Source: Saltatorellus ferox (GTDB taxonomy: Bacteria; Planctomycetota; UBA1135; GCA-002686595). From it: DNA of 64,000 nt. Position 1 is the first letter of the stretch. Every line of letters starts with the position of its first letter. Below the pieces are notes generated by a model. The model saw only the letters and a list, made by a program, of their open reading frames with translations. It was not told where the DNA came from and did not search any database. The stretch lies in the NCBI GenBank assembly GCA_007751475.1, contig CP036434.1, forward strand, positions 5,895,524-5,959,523, given 5' to 3'. Shown one piece after another: positions 8,112-17,062 of this stretch. The position numbers and the translations under genes are program-made.

Positions 8112-9006
8112 GCTCCCCTTCATCGAAGGCGGCGCGGAGTTTCTTCGCGTCGGGGTGACGCTCGCCCCGATAGGTCCAGTGCACGGCTCCGTCGCCCGAC
8201 ACCGGAAATCGGAAGAGCGCCACATCGTTCTCCACGGCCAGCTCCTCGAGCCCACCCAGAAGAGCTCGACCGAGGGCAGCGGTGCTCCCCTTCGGATCGT
8301 CCTCGGCGAAGCCCTTCAGCAAGATCGCGAGGTCCGCGGGCGTCATCGGCACCCGTACCTCCAGCGACTTCTCGGAGAGGGTCAGCCAGCGCCCGCCTGC
8401 CTCCAGAAAAGACCGCAGATTCTCCCTGGACCGCGCGGATGCGAACATCTCGGAGACATCGTCGCCAGAACTCGCCACGTCCTCGATGCCACGTCGAACT
8501 CCGAGGGAGATCACTTCGTTCAGAGCGGCGACGCACGCGTCGGCTTTGTCGATCCGAAAGCTCTGCGCGACGCTCACCTCACCCTCGGCGTCCAGATAGA
8601 CGCGGGACGATTCCACCCGCACGTTCTCGAGGAAGACGGCGCGCAAACGCGTTGCGTCCTCCGCGGAGATCCAGTCCTCCTCGCCCGGCCGCTCCTCTCT
8701 CTCTTGCCCCGGCTTCGCGTCCAGGTCGAAGATCAGCGGGAAGGACAGGAGGTGCAGGTACCTCTCCCCCGCCGCCATGCGGCGAACCCGGTCGCGGGCA
8801 CGCTTGACGATCAGCTCGTCGGAGTCGGACCAGTCGAGCGACGTGCCGTAGAGGCCGCGGGTGTCGACCTGGAGAGAGATCTGCTGGCTATCGGCGAGGT
8901 ACCGAACCCCGAGGTCCTGTTCAGCAAACTCGTACTCCGAGCAAGCGGCACTGAAGAGGCCAAGTCCGATGAGGGAGGCGCGGGCAGCGAGGGTCGTGGT
9001 CGTCAT
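8098..9006 (-). CDS. Hypothetical lipoprotein
   Basis: 302 residues. The N-terminus is a lipoprotein signal: a hydrophobic stretch then LFSAAC (Cys about residue 22), which sets the start at the ATG at 9006 rather than further upstream. The rest is acidic, mixed helix and strand. A segment resembling a predicted leader-bound regulatory protein (VRRMAAGERYLHLLSFPL) is followed by repeated E/D-rich regions. I do not recognise the family. It is probably an envelope protein; the promoter would lie in 9007-9134. Confidence 0.7.
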   Translation of the reverse strand: MTTTTLAARASLIGLGLFSAACSEYEFAEQDLGVRYLADSQQISLQVDTRGLYGTSLDWSDSDELIVKRARDRVRRMAAGERYLHLLSFPLIFDLDAKPGQEREERPGEEDWISAEDATRLRAVFLENVRVESSRVYLDAEGEVSVAQSFRIDKADACVAALNEVISLGVRRGIEDVASSGDDVSEMFASARSRENLRSFLEAGGRWLTLSEKSLEVRVPMTPADLAILLKGFAEDDPKGSTAALGRALLGGLEELAVENDVALFRFPVSGDGAVHWTYRGERHPDAKKLRAAFDEGELSPR

Positions 9007-9171
9007 GGCAAGAGAGCGGAGGGAATCGAACGGCGAGATCCTGGACCGTACGGCCCTGATCGAAACTATTTGGAGCCACTCGCGTTTTCTTGCGTCGCAT
9101 CGGAAACCCGCAGCTGATTCCGCCGCTCGAGCCCTCAACCAGGCGGCGATGGGCAGCCCCGGGGCTCCCGA

Positions 9172-11150
9172 TCAGCGCTCGCTCCATGCAATCTCGATCT
9201 CTGGATCCACTTCGGACAGCTCGAACCACTCGGGCTCGAAGGTGAAGTCGTCCGGGAACGAGCGAAGGGTGTACCGGCCGGCGCCAGTCCGCTCACGTGG
9301 GCGACGCCAGGGTCATCGAAGCCCGGCATCTGATTCATCAGCGTCGGGGACTCGAGCCACATGTTGACCTTCCCGATCCTCATGTTCGACGCGCCACTCC
9401 GATCGGGGAAGGGGCCCCGCACGAAGTCTGCCTGGTCCTCGCGCAGGACGAACCAGCGGCGTAGCCCGCGGCGCTCGTTCGTCATCGGCTCGGGGCCCTG
9501 GAAGCTCAGCTTCGCCTCGAAGCCGCGCGCCAGAAGGATTTCCACGGGCGTGGCCTCGGATTCCGTGGCTCCGAGCGCGATGCCGGAGACGGTCGTGGGG
9601 CGGTAGCCCTGGTCGGCGAAGTGCACGCACAGGCTGGCCGTGCTCGACGGCGATCGGGCGGCGACCTGGAGAAGAAACGTATCGTCGGGCAGGGCCTTGC
9701 CGCTGCCCAGCGACCACCGGTACGCGTCGACGGCATCCGTGCTCCACGCGATGCTGGTGTGCTCGGCACCGCGCTCGAGCGAGATCGGCGCGTTCATCTC
9801 GGCGTCGGTGAATCGAGCGCGTATCCAGCCGCTCGCATCCAGCACCAGTTCCAGGGATGGGTCGTCGGGCGCCACACCGTCGCGGGCGATCCTCACGCCT
9901 TCGTGCTTCGCACTGACCGTGTACGGGTCGCCGGCGCGCGTCTGGAGCGAGAACGCTCCCGTTTCATCGGTCGTGGCCGTGAACGACTCCGACCATCCGT
10001 AGGCGTTCGAGCGCAGGGCCCGGACGTGGCACCCGACGGCGGGTGAACCGTCGAAACACACCACGCTGCCACGCATGGTGACGAGCTCCTCGATCCAGTC
10101 GATGTCCTGAGTGGCCGTCGCCCCGGCCACGACCTCGACCGGCTGCGGGGCAGGACGCGTGTTGCCGTTGCGCTGGTCCAGCTGGACCAGCACCTCGCCC
10201 GGTGGGACGTCCTTGGCGTGGTAATGTCCCTGGTGGTCGCTGCCAACGCGAAGTGTCTCTCCGTCGACGAGGGTCAGCGTCACCAGGGCCCTGGCCATGG
10301 GCTCGCCGTTGTAGCGCACGACTCCCTCGACGCTCCCCACGGGCAGGAAGGTGACGACGACGCGGGTGCGCGCGCCCGGCTCTCGGACGAAGAACGGGAC
10401 CGATCGGGCGCGGGAGCCGTCCTCCCGCGTGGCGGACACGATCTGCGGATCGTCGGACGGGTGAACGGGGAGCGTGCAGGTCCCCTCGAGCGCCGTGGTG
10501 CTGGCGAGATCCCAGGCCAGCGTGTGTCGAATCTGGCCCGGATAGCCCGCTTCCGGGTCGTCCGAGCGCTCGGGATGCTCGTCGCCCAGGCGCCCATCCT
10601 CGAACCAGGCTCCGACCTGGGCGCACGGGGTCAAGAGTCCGGTCTCGTCGATGACGCGGACGTCGACCCAGCCGAACGCGGTCATGGGCAGCACGATGCT
10701 GGCGGCCTCCTCGACGTCGTGAATCGTGCACCACCACGTGAGGCCGACGTGGCCCTCCCGGCTCGCCACGAGGCAGATCTCCTGGCCGGATTCGACCCGC
10801 AGCTCCAGCTGGCCCAGGGCGTCCGTGACGCCCAGGGGAGCGCGATCCTCACGCCGGAGTTCGACGCCGGCGATCGGTGCGCCCGACTGACGATCCCTGA
10901 CGGTGATCAAGGCCGCCGATCCTCGCCGGAGACCGACGTTCCACTCGGTCTCCGGCTCGATCAGCCCTTCGATCGGCTCGAAGAACTCCACGAAACCCGC
11001 CTTGAAGATCTGTAGCCGCGGCGGATGGGAGACGGGCACGTCGGGGATCGCGTACTGGCCCGACCCGTCGGTAAGGAACTCAACCTCGTCCATGGCGACC
11101 GTGGCGCCCGCTATGGCGTCGCCCGTGGCAGCATCGAAGACGCGACCTCG
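9172..11150 (-). pseudogene. Carboxypeptidase-regulatory-like secreted protein, N-terminally truncated and frameshifted
   Basis: Several beta-sandwich CarboxypepD_reg-like domains fill about 650 codons (an intact frame from ATG 11093 to 9135). Two defects are visible. In-frame coding continues upstream of 11093 as GRVFDAATGDAIAGATV, a typical domain start, but is cut by a TGA at 11151-11153, and no signal peptide is found. Near 9286-9294 the natural sequence jumps frame: after VAHVSGL the family-like ending GRYTLRSFPDDF...IAWSER is in another frame, ending with TGA at 9172-9174. One missing G would restore it. A sequencing error could explain the frameshift but not the missing start. The protein was probably a paralogue of the one encoded at 12820-14823. 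Confidence 0.6.
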
Positions 11151-11406
11151 TCAGCTATTCGCAACGCCCCCCTAGCGCCACGGGCGTCCGGAGCGTTTCA
11201 AGAAAGGCTACCTCGAGAGTGTTCTCTTCGGAGTCTTGGCAGGCATCCGCGCGAGAGCCTGCGAAAACGCATCAACGCGCCCCGATCCCGAAGCTGGTTC
11301 GTCCACTCAAATCCCCATCAGATGGCGCCAGCTCCTGCCCCTACCCATCGCCATCACGGTCCCCCAGAGGAGAGATGGTCGGGGTAGCGGAGCCAGGGGC
11401 CGGCCC

Positions 11407-11437
11407 TGGTTTAGTTAGGCGAGTGGGGTGACGCTGG
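11407..11437. repeat. Left terminal inverted repeat of the IS3-family element
   Basis: Begins TGGTTTAGTTAGG and pairs imperfectly with 12668-12696. It lies beyond the 3' end of orfB, as expected for the IS right-hand (3') terminus in the element's own orientation. Confidence 0.7.
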
Positions 11438-11510
11438 TCTTGCTGGGTTGTGGGTCTGTGGGGTGATGTAGGGAGTGTCGGTCGGGGTGGGCGGCGAGTA
11501 CCGCCACGAT

Positions 11511-12380
11511 CTATGCGGCCGCAGCTGAGGTGCTGCCGGACCAGACTGACCAGGGCGTCTGGTTGTCATGAGACTGGTGCGGCCGCTCGTGGTTGTAGAA
11601 GATGATCCACTCACCGACTCCAGTGCCTAGAGCGACAAGGTCGACGTACTCGTGGAGGTAGATGTCCTCGTACTTGAGACTCCGCCAGAGGCGCTCGACC
11701 ATCACGTTGTCGATCCAGCGCCGCTTGCCGTCCATGCTGATCTGGACGTCCGCTTTCTTGAGTGGGTCGGTCCAGGCAGCGCTCGTGTACTGACAGCCTT
11801 GGTCGGTGTTCATGATCTCTGGCCAGGTCCCGGCCACTTGGCGCGCCTCCTCGAATGCCTCGACGCAGAAGGCCGTGTCCAGGGTGTTCGAGATCCTCCA
11901 GCTCAGCACGGCCCGGCTGTACCAATCCATGATCACGACGAGGTAGGCGAAGCCCCGCTTCATCGGGATGTACGTGATATCGGAACACCAGACCTGGTTG
12001 GGGCGGCAAATGTCTAGATCCCGCAGAAGGTACGGATAGACCTTGTTCTCGAGCGATTTGATGGAAGTGCGTGGCCTCGGGTAGATCGTCCTGAGCCGCA
12101 TTCGGCGCATCAAGCGACGTGTCCGTCCACGGCCGACCGTGAACCCTCGCCCCACCAACTCATGCACCATTCGTCTGGTGCCGTAGTACGGTCGATTCAT
12201 GTGGATACGATCGATCTCCGCACAGATCTCAAGATCCTCTGTGGAGAACTTCGACGGATCCGATGAGAGCCGGTTTCGATTGACGTCCAGCAAGCAAGAT
12301 TGGCGACGCAGACTGAGCTGAGGATGACAGTGATCGATGAGCTGCTTCCTCATCAGTCGATCCCCAGCTCCTTGGACTTT
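11511..12380 (-). CDS. IS3-family transposase OrfB (DDE integrase domain)
   Basis: Catalytic part of the transposase, made as an OrfA-OrfB fusion by -1 frameshifting. The retroviral-integrase (rve) core has Asp in WCSDITYIP, Asp in MNTDQGCQY and Glu in DNVMVERLW. The last two are 35 residues apart, the D-35-E spacing of this family. An HTH_21-like region (HMNRPYYGTRRM) precedes it. The frame is open up to 12527, but sequence upstream of the slippery site overlaps orfA and is shadow, so the start is given at the frameshift. The frame appears intact, so the element may be active. Confidence 0.9.
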   Translation of the reverse strand, partial: KVQGAGDRLMRKQLIDHCHPQLSLRRQSCLLDVNRNRLSSDPSKFSTEDLEICAEIDRIHMNRPYYGTRRMVHELVGRGFTVGRGRTRRLMRRMRLRTIYPRPRTSIKSLENKVYPYLLRDLDICRPNQVWCSDITYIPMKRGFAYLVVIMDWYSRAVLSWRISNTLDTAFCVEAFEEARQVAGTWPEIMNTDQGCQYTSAAWTDPLKKADVQISMDGKRRWIDNVMVERLWRSLKYEDIYLHEYVDLVALGTGVGEWIIFYNHERPHQSHDNQTPWSVWSGSTSAAAA

Positions 12381-12658
12381 TTTGCGAGCCAGTCTCGCTC
12401 GATCACGAGTTGGCCGACCTTCCTCTCGAGCTGCTCGATCCGGATCTCGTCTTCCTTCGCCCCCTGGTCGGAGGCGTTCTTTCGTTCGAAGATCTCGGAC
12501 ATCTTCTCCTGGAGCTCCTTCTTCCACTGCGAGACCTGGACCGGATGGATCTCGTTGGCGGAGGCGATCTCATGGATCGGCTTGATGCCCTTCAGGGCCT
12601 CCAGGGCCACGCGGGCCTTGAACTCGGGGCTGTGGGTTCTGCGCTGTCGTTTCGTCAT
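12353..12658 (-). CDS. IS3-family transposase OrfA (helix-turn-helix)
   Basis: 101 residues. The N-terminal helix-turn-helix (THSPEFKARVALEAL ... IHPVQVSQWKK) recognises the element ends. A leucine-zipper-like coiled coil follows (about residues 60-95). The slippery heptamer falls near its end, so some ribosomes shift into OrfB while others stop after GID. Together they make the OrfAB transposase. Confidence 0.9.
   Translation of the reverse strand: MTKRQRRTHSPEFKARVALEALKGIKPIHEIASANEIHPVQVSQWKKELQEKMSEIFERKNASDQGAKEDEIRIEQLERKVGQLVIERDWLAKKSKELGID
12377..12383 (-). other. Programmed -1 frameshift site (A AAA AAG)
   Basis: On the minus strand the sequence reads gcA-AAA-AAG in the orfA frame, the classic IS3-family slippery heptamer. 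Shifting back one base joins orfA to orfB as AKK then VQGAGDRLMRK, which continues into the integrase domain. Confidence 0.85.
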
Positions 12659-12667
12659 GGGTGGGTG

Positions 12668-12696
12668 CCAGCGACCCTACCCTCCTAACTTATCCA
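12668..12696. repeat. Right terminal inverted repeat of the IS3-family element
   Basis: Read inwards on the minus strand it begins TGGATAAGTTAGG, pairing with 11407-11437. It lies just upstream of orfA and probably overlaps its promoter. Confidence 0.7.
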
Positions 12697-12745
12697 CGTC
12701 CTGCGGCTGGCTCCGAATTCTGCGACCACTTCTGAGGGGAAACGT

Positions 12746-12789
12746 GGCGGATTTGGGTCGGGTTCGGTACCGCCAGGTTCGGTACCGCC
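12746..12789 (+). repeat. Dispersed GC-rich repeat, copy 1, with a tandem 3' part
   Basis: Bases 12746-12774 match 17014-17042 at 28 of 29 positions, including the core GGGTCGGGTTCGGTACCGCC. The terminal GGTTCGGTACCGCC is then repeated at 12776-12789. It is intergenic, between the IS and the end of the gene at 12820. Function unknown; a REP/MITE-like element is possible. Confidence 0.75.
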
Positions 12790-12819
12790 GGAGGATGGAG
12801 CCGGAAGGCGGAGCCTGGC

Positions 12820-14823
12820 TCACCAGCGGAGTCCGAACGCGCGCGTCGTCTGCTCGATCACCTGCACGGTGCCCTCGTCCCGGGTGTCGAACTCGGCATC
12901 AAGTAGTCGGTACCGCCAGACGCCCCGTGGAAGGAGGAGCGTCGCCGATCTTGGCTCGACTCGGGAGTCATGGGACCAGCGGATGACGCCTTGCTTCCAT
13001 CGGCCGAAGAACGTCAGGTCGGTGGTGCTGTCTCGGGTAAGCACGAGCGTTCGATAGGCCCCGTCATGATCCTCGGTTGGAGAGCGCGGCGCAGCGCGAA
13101 GTCGCCCGCCGATCCCAGGGGATTCGAGAACGAGCTTCTGGGTCCCTTCCTGGCCAACGTCGATGCGAGCGCTGGCCGGAAGATCGAATCCGCCATCGAG
13201 GCCATGGGCGGTGACGTCGCACAGATTCCGGGGCCAGCGCGGACGGCTGAACTCCAGTTCGTAGCCTTGGGCGAGGCGGTGGCCGGTGTCTGACATTTGA
13301 ATGAGTCGATCCCGCGGCGGCTCCAGGCCAACGTTCATCGACCAGTGAGGCACGGGTTCGCCCGACGCGTTCAGGAAAGTCACATCGACATTTTGGCTGC
13401 TGGATGGCGCCTGCTGGAGAACGATGTGCACTACCGGGTGGGTCTCGCCGTCCTTGACCTCGATGATCTGCTGGTCGGCCCAGACTTCGTAGTCCGCCCC
13501 CCGGGACGTGACTCGAATCCGGTAGTGGCCCGGACCGACCACCGGCACGCACCAACGGCCGTCGCCGATATCGCCCTCGAAGAGCCATCCTTGCGACCAC
13601 GGGGGCGAATCCTCTGAAGGAGCGAGCGTCTGTTCAGATTCCGCTTCGCTCTTGTCCACCGCCGAGACCTCTACCGAACAGTCCCGCACCGGCCTGCCGT
13701 CCGTGGACTTGACGCTCAGGTTGACGATGGGATGCGTCAGCACGATCGGATTCGTGAACGTCTCGTCGAGTTCGATCCACTCCATGCTGTCGTCGCTCGA
13801 AGCAGCAGGCCTGCTCGGAGCGATAACCCATTGGGTATCGCTCCAGGTTGGGAGCTGAAGGACTCCATCCGTGCCGGTAAAGCGGTCGAAGCCCCAATAG
13901 TGGGGAACGTCGGGTGTACCGCGGACGAAGGCACTGAAGGGCACAGAACAAGGGGACGCCTTGCCTGCAGGGACGAGCTTGACGGTCTGCCAGTCTTCGG
14001 GGGGATCCAGTGCCAGAACAACCACTTCGGACAGGTGGCGTTCCAGCCTTGCGCCGCTGAGCACCAGCAAGCCGCGCCCCACCGATGGGTGACACGCGGC
14101 GAGCGTCAACTGATCCCGATCGCCCAGGTCGAAGAAGAAGTAGCCCCCAGGGCCGGACTCGAGGGAGTCAGAGGTGCCATCCAGCCGGTCGACCCACTCC
14201 TTGGACTCCTCCTCCCAGCGGCCCGCCAGCAGGGTGGCTCCGGCGACAGCCCTCCCTTGCTGATCCACGACTCGTCCAACGATCGTGCGGCCAGGGACCA
14301 TCTCTACATCCCGGCCAGTCAGCTCCAGTTCATCGAGCGCGTCAAGGCATTCGAAGAGCGCGTAGTAGCCAGAGGACTGGTCCGCAAGCTGATAGCCCGG
14401 CTTGAAGATCTTGGCTAGCAGGTCCACCCCGGCCATCTCAGCAGGGTTGAGCTCGAGGATCTTGGTGAGCGGAACTCGCGCCTCACCGTACCTATCTGTG
14501 ACCGCGGAACCCAGAACATGGTCGAACCGCCCGAGGCTCCCCATGAACGAGCCGAGCCGGTAGCTCGCCCAGACCCTCACACCGGCGATCGGGGTCCCAT
14601 GCTCCTCATCGAACGCCCGAATCAGCCAGGTGGGCTCGTCGGTCGTGGCGGATACCGAAGGAGCGAGGAGGCTCGCTGTCTCCTTTGGCAATACGGAGGG
14701 ACTCTCCGGTCCCTGGGTGAAGTGAGGGGCCACCGGCCCACAGAGCGTTGCCAGGAGAAGCAGCATGGCGAGAGTAGGCGGCGAGACCGCCTGAGTTGCA
14801 TCGTGCAGGTCATCTTTCCGCAC
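12820..14823 (-). CDS. Secreted carboxypeptidase-regulatory-like protein
   Basis: About 667 residues with a signal peptide (hydrophobic stretch AMLLLLATLCGPV, residues about 19-33) followed by several beta-sandwich domains of the CarboxypepD_reg kind (IRAFDEEHGTPIAGVRVWA; GRVVDQQGRAVAGATLL; NLSVKSTDGRPVRDCSV). The GTG at 14823 is chosen because a Shine-Dalgarno-like GAGGGA lies about 8 bases upstream and the signal peptide follows. An ATG at 14766 is an alternative, while upstream codons cover repeat sequence. It is probably an extracytoplasmic binding or structural protein with no enzymatic motif. The broken gene at 9172-11150 looks like a relative. Confidence 0.78.
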   Translation of the reverse strand: MRKDDLHDATQAVSPPTLAMLLLLATLCGPVAPHFTQGPESPSVLPKETASLLAPSVSATTDEPTWLIRAFDEEHGTPIAGVRVWASYRLGSFMGSLGRFDHVLGSAVTDRYGEARVPLTKILELNPAEMAGVDLLAKIFKPGYQLADQSSGYYALFECLDALDELELTGRDVEMVPGRTIVGRVVDQQGRAVAGATLLAGRWEEESKEWVDRLDGTSDSLESGPGGYFFFDLGDRDQLTLAACHPSVGRGLLVLSGARLERHLSEVVVLALDPPEDWQTVKLVPAGKASPCSVPFSAFVRGTPDVPHYWGFDRFTGTDGVLQLPTWSDTQWVIAPSRPAASSDDSMEWIELDETFTNPIVLTHPIVNLSVKSTDGRPVRDCSVEVSAVDKSEAESEQTLAPSEDSPPWSQGWLFEGDIGDGRWCVPVVGPGHYRIRVTSRGADYEVWADQQIIEVKDGETHPVVHIVLQQAPSSSQNVDVTFLNASGEPVPHWSMNVGLEPPRDRLIQMSDTGHRLAQGYELEFSRPRWPRNLCDVTAHGLDGGFDLPASARIDVGQEGTQKLVLESPGIGGRLRAAPRSPTEDHDGAYRTLVLTRDSTTDLTFFGRWKQGVIRWSHDSRVEPRSATLLLPRGVWRYRLLDAEFDTRDEGTVQVIEQTTRAFGLRW

Positions 14824-14853
14824 TTGGTCTTCCCTCGGACCACCAGGCCCGGT

Positions 14854-14935
14854 GGCGGTACGAACCCCTCGCTGATTCCGCCACTCCAGCGCGCAGTCAG
14901 ACGGCGTCAAATCTGGCCCCGACCCAGCGCCGCCA
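14854..14935. repeat. Dispersed GC-rich repeat, copy 2
   Basis: Contains a degenerate reversed core (GGCGGTACGAACCC at 14854-14867) and, at 14917-14935, the 19-base block CCCCGACCCAGCGCCGCCA that recurs exactly at 16973-16991. It lies between the gene ending at 12820 and the PhoD-like gene. Confidence 0.7.
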
Positions 14936-14977
14936 TGGCGTCCTGGCGACGAAAACGCCATGAAGCGCCGATGCGGA

Positions 14978-16051
14978 TCATTCGGCAGCGCGCAGACGGT
15001 CGAGCGGCACGATCTGCTCGAAGGCCACCTTTCCCTCCACGGTGCAGGCTTGCATGCGCACCTGCGTCTCGTCGGCGTCCCAGTCCAGTCGAACGAGCCC
15101 GAAGTTCTCCCCCACGTGCAGCATGCCGGGGAGCCGATACCGATTCACCGCAGCCGGCCAGGTGGGATGGGGCGACTGCGTCAGGCCACTCGAGGTGAAG
15201 TCGTACAGGGGGTACGGGCCTTCCTCGGACCGGGAGATCTCGGCGAAGTGAACGTCGCCGCTGAGGAACAGGACGCCGCCTGCCCGGGTCGACCCGATGA
15301 GGTCGAACAGCCTCTGGCGTTCGTGCGGCATGTTTCCCCAGCACTCCATTCCTTTCTCCCACGGGACGGCCTGGATGGTGGAGACGATCAGCCGGACCTC
15401 CGCGTCCTTGCGGAGCTCGGCCTCTAGCCAGCGCCACTGCGTTTCCCCGAGAAGCGTGCGAGCGGTATCGTCCGTCGGCTCGTACCAGCCGACGACGTTG
15501 GCCTCACGGCGCTCCTCTGCGTTGAGGGTGCCGCGGTCGATCGGGTCGCGGAAGTAGCGGGTGTCGAGCAAGATGACCTGCACGCGCCTTCCAGGATCAC
15601 CCATGATCGTGGCGCCGTAGATCCCTTCGTGTTCCCGGCGCGGGTCGTCTTCGGGAACACCGAACACGTCCAGGCACATCTTCGCCGACTCCGCCCGCAT
15701 CGGGTACTCCCGGCCCCCATCGTTCTTGCCGTAGTCGTGATCGTCGTAGACCGCCAGGACCGGGCAGGTCCCGACGAGCCGCTGGTACCCTGGCACCGAC
15801 TCGAGCTGACCGTACTTCGCCCGAAGAACGGCCATGTCCTCGGTATCGCCGTAGATGTTATCTCCAGCAAAGACGAACAAGTCCGGCTCTGTCGCCACGA
15901 TCGCGTCCCAGATCGGCTGCTCGCGATCCTGATCGGAGCATGCTCCGAAGGCGATCGTGGTCGGCCCGCTGGGCTCCTTGACGGGGAGTGCGCTGCAGCC
16001 GGCGAACAGCACGCAAAGAGCGGCAGGGAAAGCACTGGAGGTTGGATTCAT
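14978..16051 (-). CDS. PhoD-like metallophosphatase, lipoprotein
   Basis: 357 residues, with a lipoprotein signal (LFAGC, Cys about residue 19). The PhoD/metallophosphatase motifs are in order: GACSDQD, FAGDNIYGD, VYDDHDYGKND, LLDTRYFRD and LSGDVHFAEI, giving the Asp, Asn and His metal ligands. Proteins of this type are alkaline phosphodiesterases or phosphatases, probably acting in the periplasm. The YDFTSSGLT motif near the end is typical of the subfamily in bacteria and some eukaryotes. It is monocistronic, followed downstream by a repeat; the substrate is unknown. Confidence 0.9.
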   Translation of the reverse strand: MNPTSSAFPAALCVLFAGCSALPVKEPSGPTTIAFGACSDQDREQPIWDAIVATEPDLFVFAGDNIYGDTEDMAVLRAKYGQLESVPGYQRLVGTCPVLAVYDDHDYGKNDGGREYPMRAESAKMCLDVFGVPEDDPRREHEGIYGATIMGDPGRRVQVILLDTRYFRDPIDRGTLNAEERREANVVGWYEPTDDTARTLLGETQWRWLEAELRKDAEVRLIVSTIQAVPWEKGMECWGNMPHERQRLFDLIGSTRAGGVLFLSGDVHFAEISRSEEGPYPLYDFTSSGLTQSPHPTWPAAVNRYRLPGMLHVGENFGLVRLDWDADETQVRMQACTVEGKVAFEQIVPLDRLRAAE

Positions 16052-16096
16052 GAACTCATACAGGTGGCTTCGAGGCTCTTTCCCAAGGCCTCGGTC

Positions 16097-16819
16097 TTAT
16101 CGGGGGCGTAGGCCTCTGTCGTCCGACCGGGCCACGCGGAAGGTCAAGTTGATACGGCATGGACCGGTCGCCGGGTGGCGTCCGGCCTCGATCGGGCGCA
16201 CGCCGTGAAAGCACAGCCGAGCCGGTCCGCCCCAGACGACGACGTCTCCGTGCTCCAGGGTGCGCCGCACGGTGGGGTCGCTGCGCTCCAGGCCGCCGAA
16301 TTCGAAGACCGCGGGCAAGCCGAGTGAGACAGACACGATGGGGTGCCGGAAGTCCTGCTCGTTGCGGTCCTGATGCAGGGTCATTCGCGCTCCCGGCTCG
16401 TAGCGATTGATCACGCAGGCGTTCGGCGTGAAGCCCGCGAAGCCCGCCGCTTCGGCCGCGCTCCGCGCGACGTCCTTGAAGAGGTCCAGCATCGGCGGCC
16501 AGGGCCGGTCAGTCATCGGATCGCGTGAGGCGAAGCGGTAGCCGTGCTCATCCGTCACCCAACCGGCGACCCCGGCGTTCGTCATCCCCACCGACATCGG
16601 CCGCCCGCCTGGGGTGCTCATGCGCCGAAAGGCCGCGTGTGCCGCTATGGTCTCGACCTCCGCTAGCAGCTCGGGCGCGACAATGAGCGCGCGGCGCGGC
16701 ATATACGCTGCCCCGGGTGCGAGGTCGATCCTGGGTGCGTCACCCTTGCCTGCCGCACCATGGTGATCGAAGAGGCCCGGCGTCAGGCCGGCCAGCGCTT
16801 GTCGTTTCGACTCCCCCAT
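16097..16819 (-). CDS. alkB: Alpha-ketoglutarate-dependent dioxygenase AlkB
   Basis: Repairs alkylated bases (1-methyladenine, 3-methylcytosine) in DNA by oxidative demethylation, using Fe(II) and 2-oxoglutarate. The 240 residues include the NRYEPGARMTLHQDRNE segment (His-x-Asp iron ligands), the distal His in RLCFHGV and the 2-oxoglutarate Arg in RINLTFR. Length and N-terminal half agree with E. coli AlkB (216 residues). There is no ada nearby, so regulation is unknown. A short gap of 45 bases separates it from the PhoD-like gene, which reads in the same direction downstream. Confidence 0.94.
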   Translation of the reverse strand: MGESKRQALAGLTPGLFDHHGAAGKGDAPRIDLAPGAAYMPRRALIVAPELLAEVETIAAHAAFRRMSTPGGRPMSVGMTNAGVAGWVTDEHGYRFASRDPMTDRPWPPMLDLFKDVARSAAEAAGFAGFTPNACVINRYEPGARMTLHQDRNEQDFRHPIVSVSLGLPAVFEFGGLERSDPTVRRTLEHGDVVVWGGPARLCFHGVRPIEAGRHPATGPCRINLTFRVARSDDRGLRPR

Positions 16820-16972
16820 GTTGGAAAGACTCTAACCGAAAGGCGACAGCCGCCTCGAAGTGCGCCTGGTGGCAACCTTCCAACGACCCGTGCGGGCCAC
16901 CGCTCTGCCACCGTCGACACCTGCCCCTGGCTCCCCTACCCCAACGATCTCTCACGTCGTCGCCACCTCCGA

Positions 16973-17042
16973 CCCCGACCCAGCGCCGCCACGATTGTGA
17001 AGATGAAAAACGCGGCGGCTTTGGGTCGGGTTCGGTACCGCC
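16973..17042. repeat. Dispersed GC-rich repeat, copy 3, forming an inverted repeat
   Basis: Bases 16974-16990 (left arm) and 17014-17030 (right arm) are complementary at 15 of 17 positions with a 23-base loop, so the RNA could fold into a hairpin. The left arm matches 14917-14935 exactly; the right arm and its extension to 17042 match copy 1. It lies between alkB and the hydrolase gene. The rest of the 16820-17062 gap shows no gene. Confidence 0.75.
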
Positions 17043-17062
17043 ACACTTGGACTTCCGATCCG

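Larger units (their letters stand above)
11407..12696 (-). mobile_element. IS3-family insertion sequence, about 1290 bp
   Basis: A complete IS3-type element: two overlapping frames (orfA, orfB), a programmed frameshift heptamer, and imperfect terminal inverted repeats beginning TGG. The left end TGGTTTAGTTAGG at 11407 matches the right end TGGATAAGTTAGG (read inwards from 12696) at 11 of 13 positions, and similarity continues to a shared GCTGG. I see no direct target repeat: the flanks are CCC on the left and CGT on the right. The element sits between two related carboxypeptidase-regulatory-like genes. Confidence 0.88.

Noticed and set aside
12381..12527. Upstream part of the orfB frame as an independent start
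   Set aside because: It overlaps orfA in another frame and has no family match; the slippery heptamer explains orfB expression.
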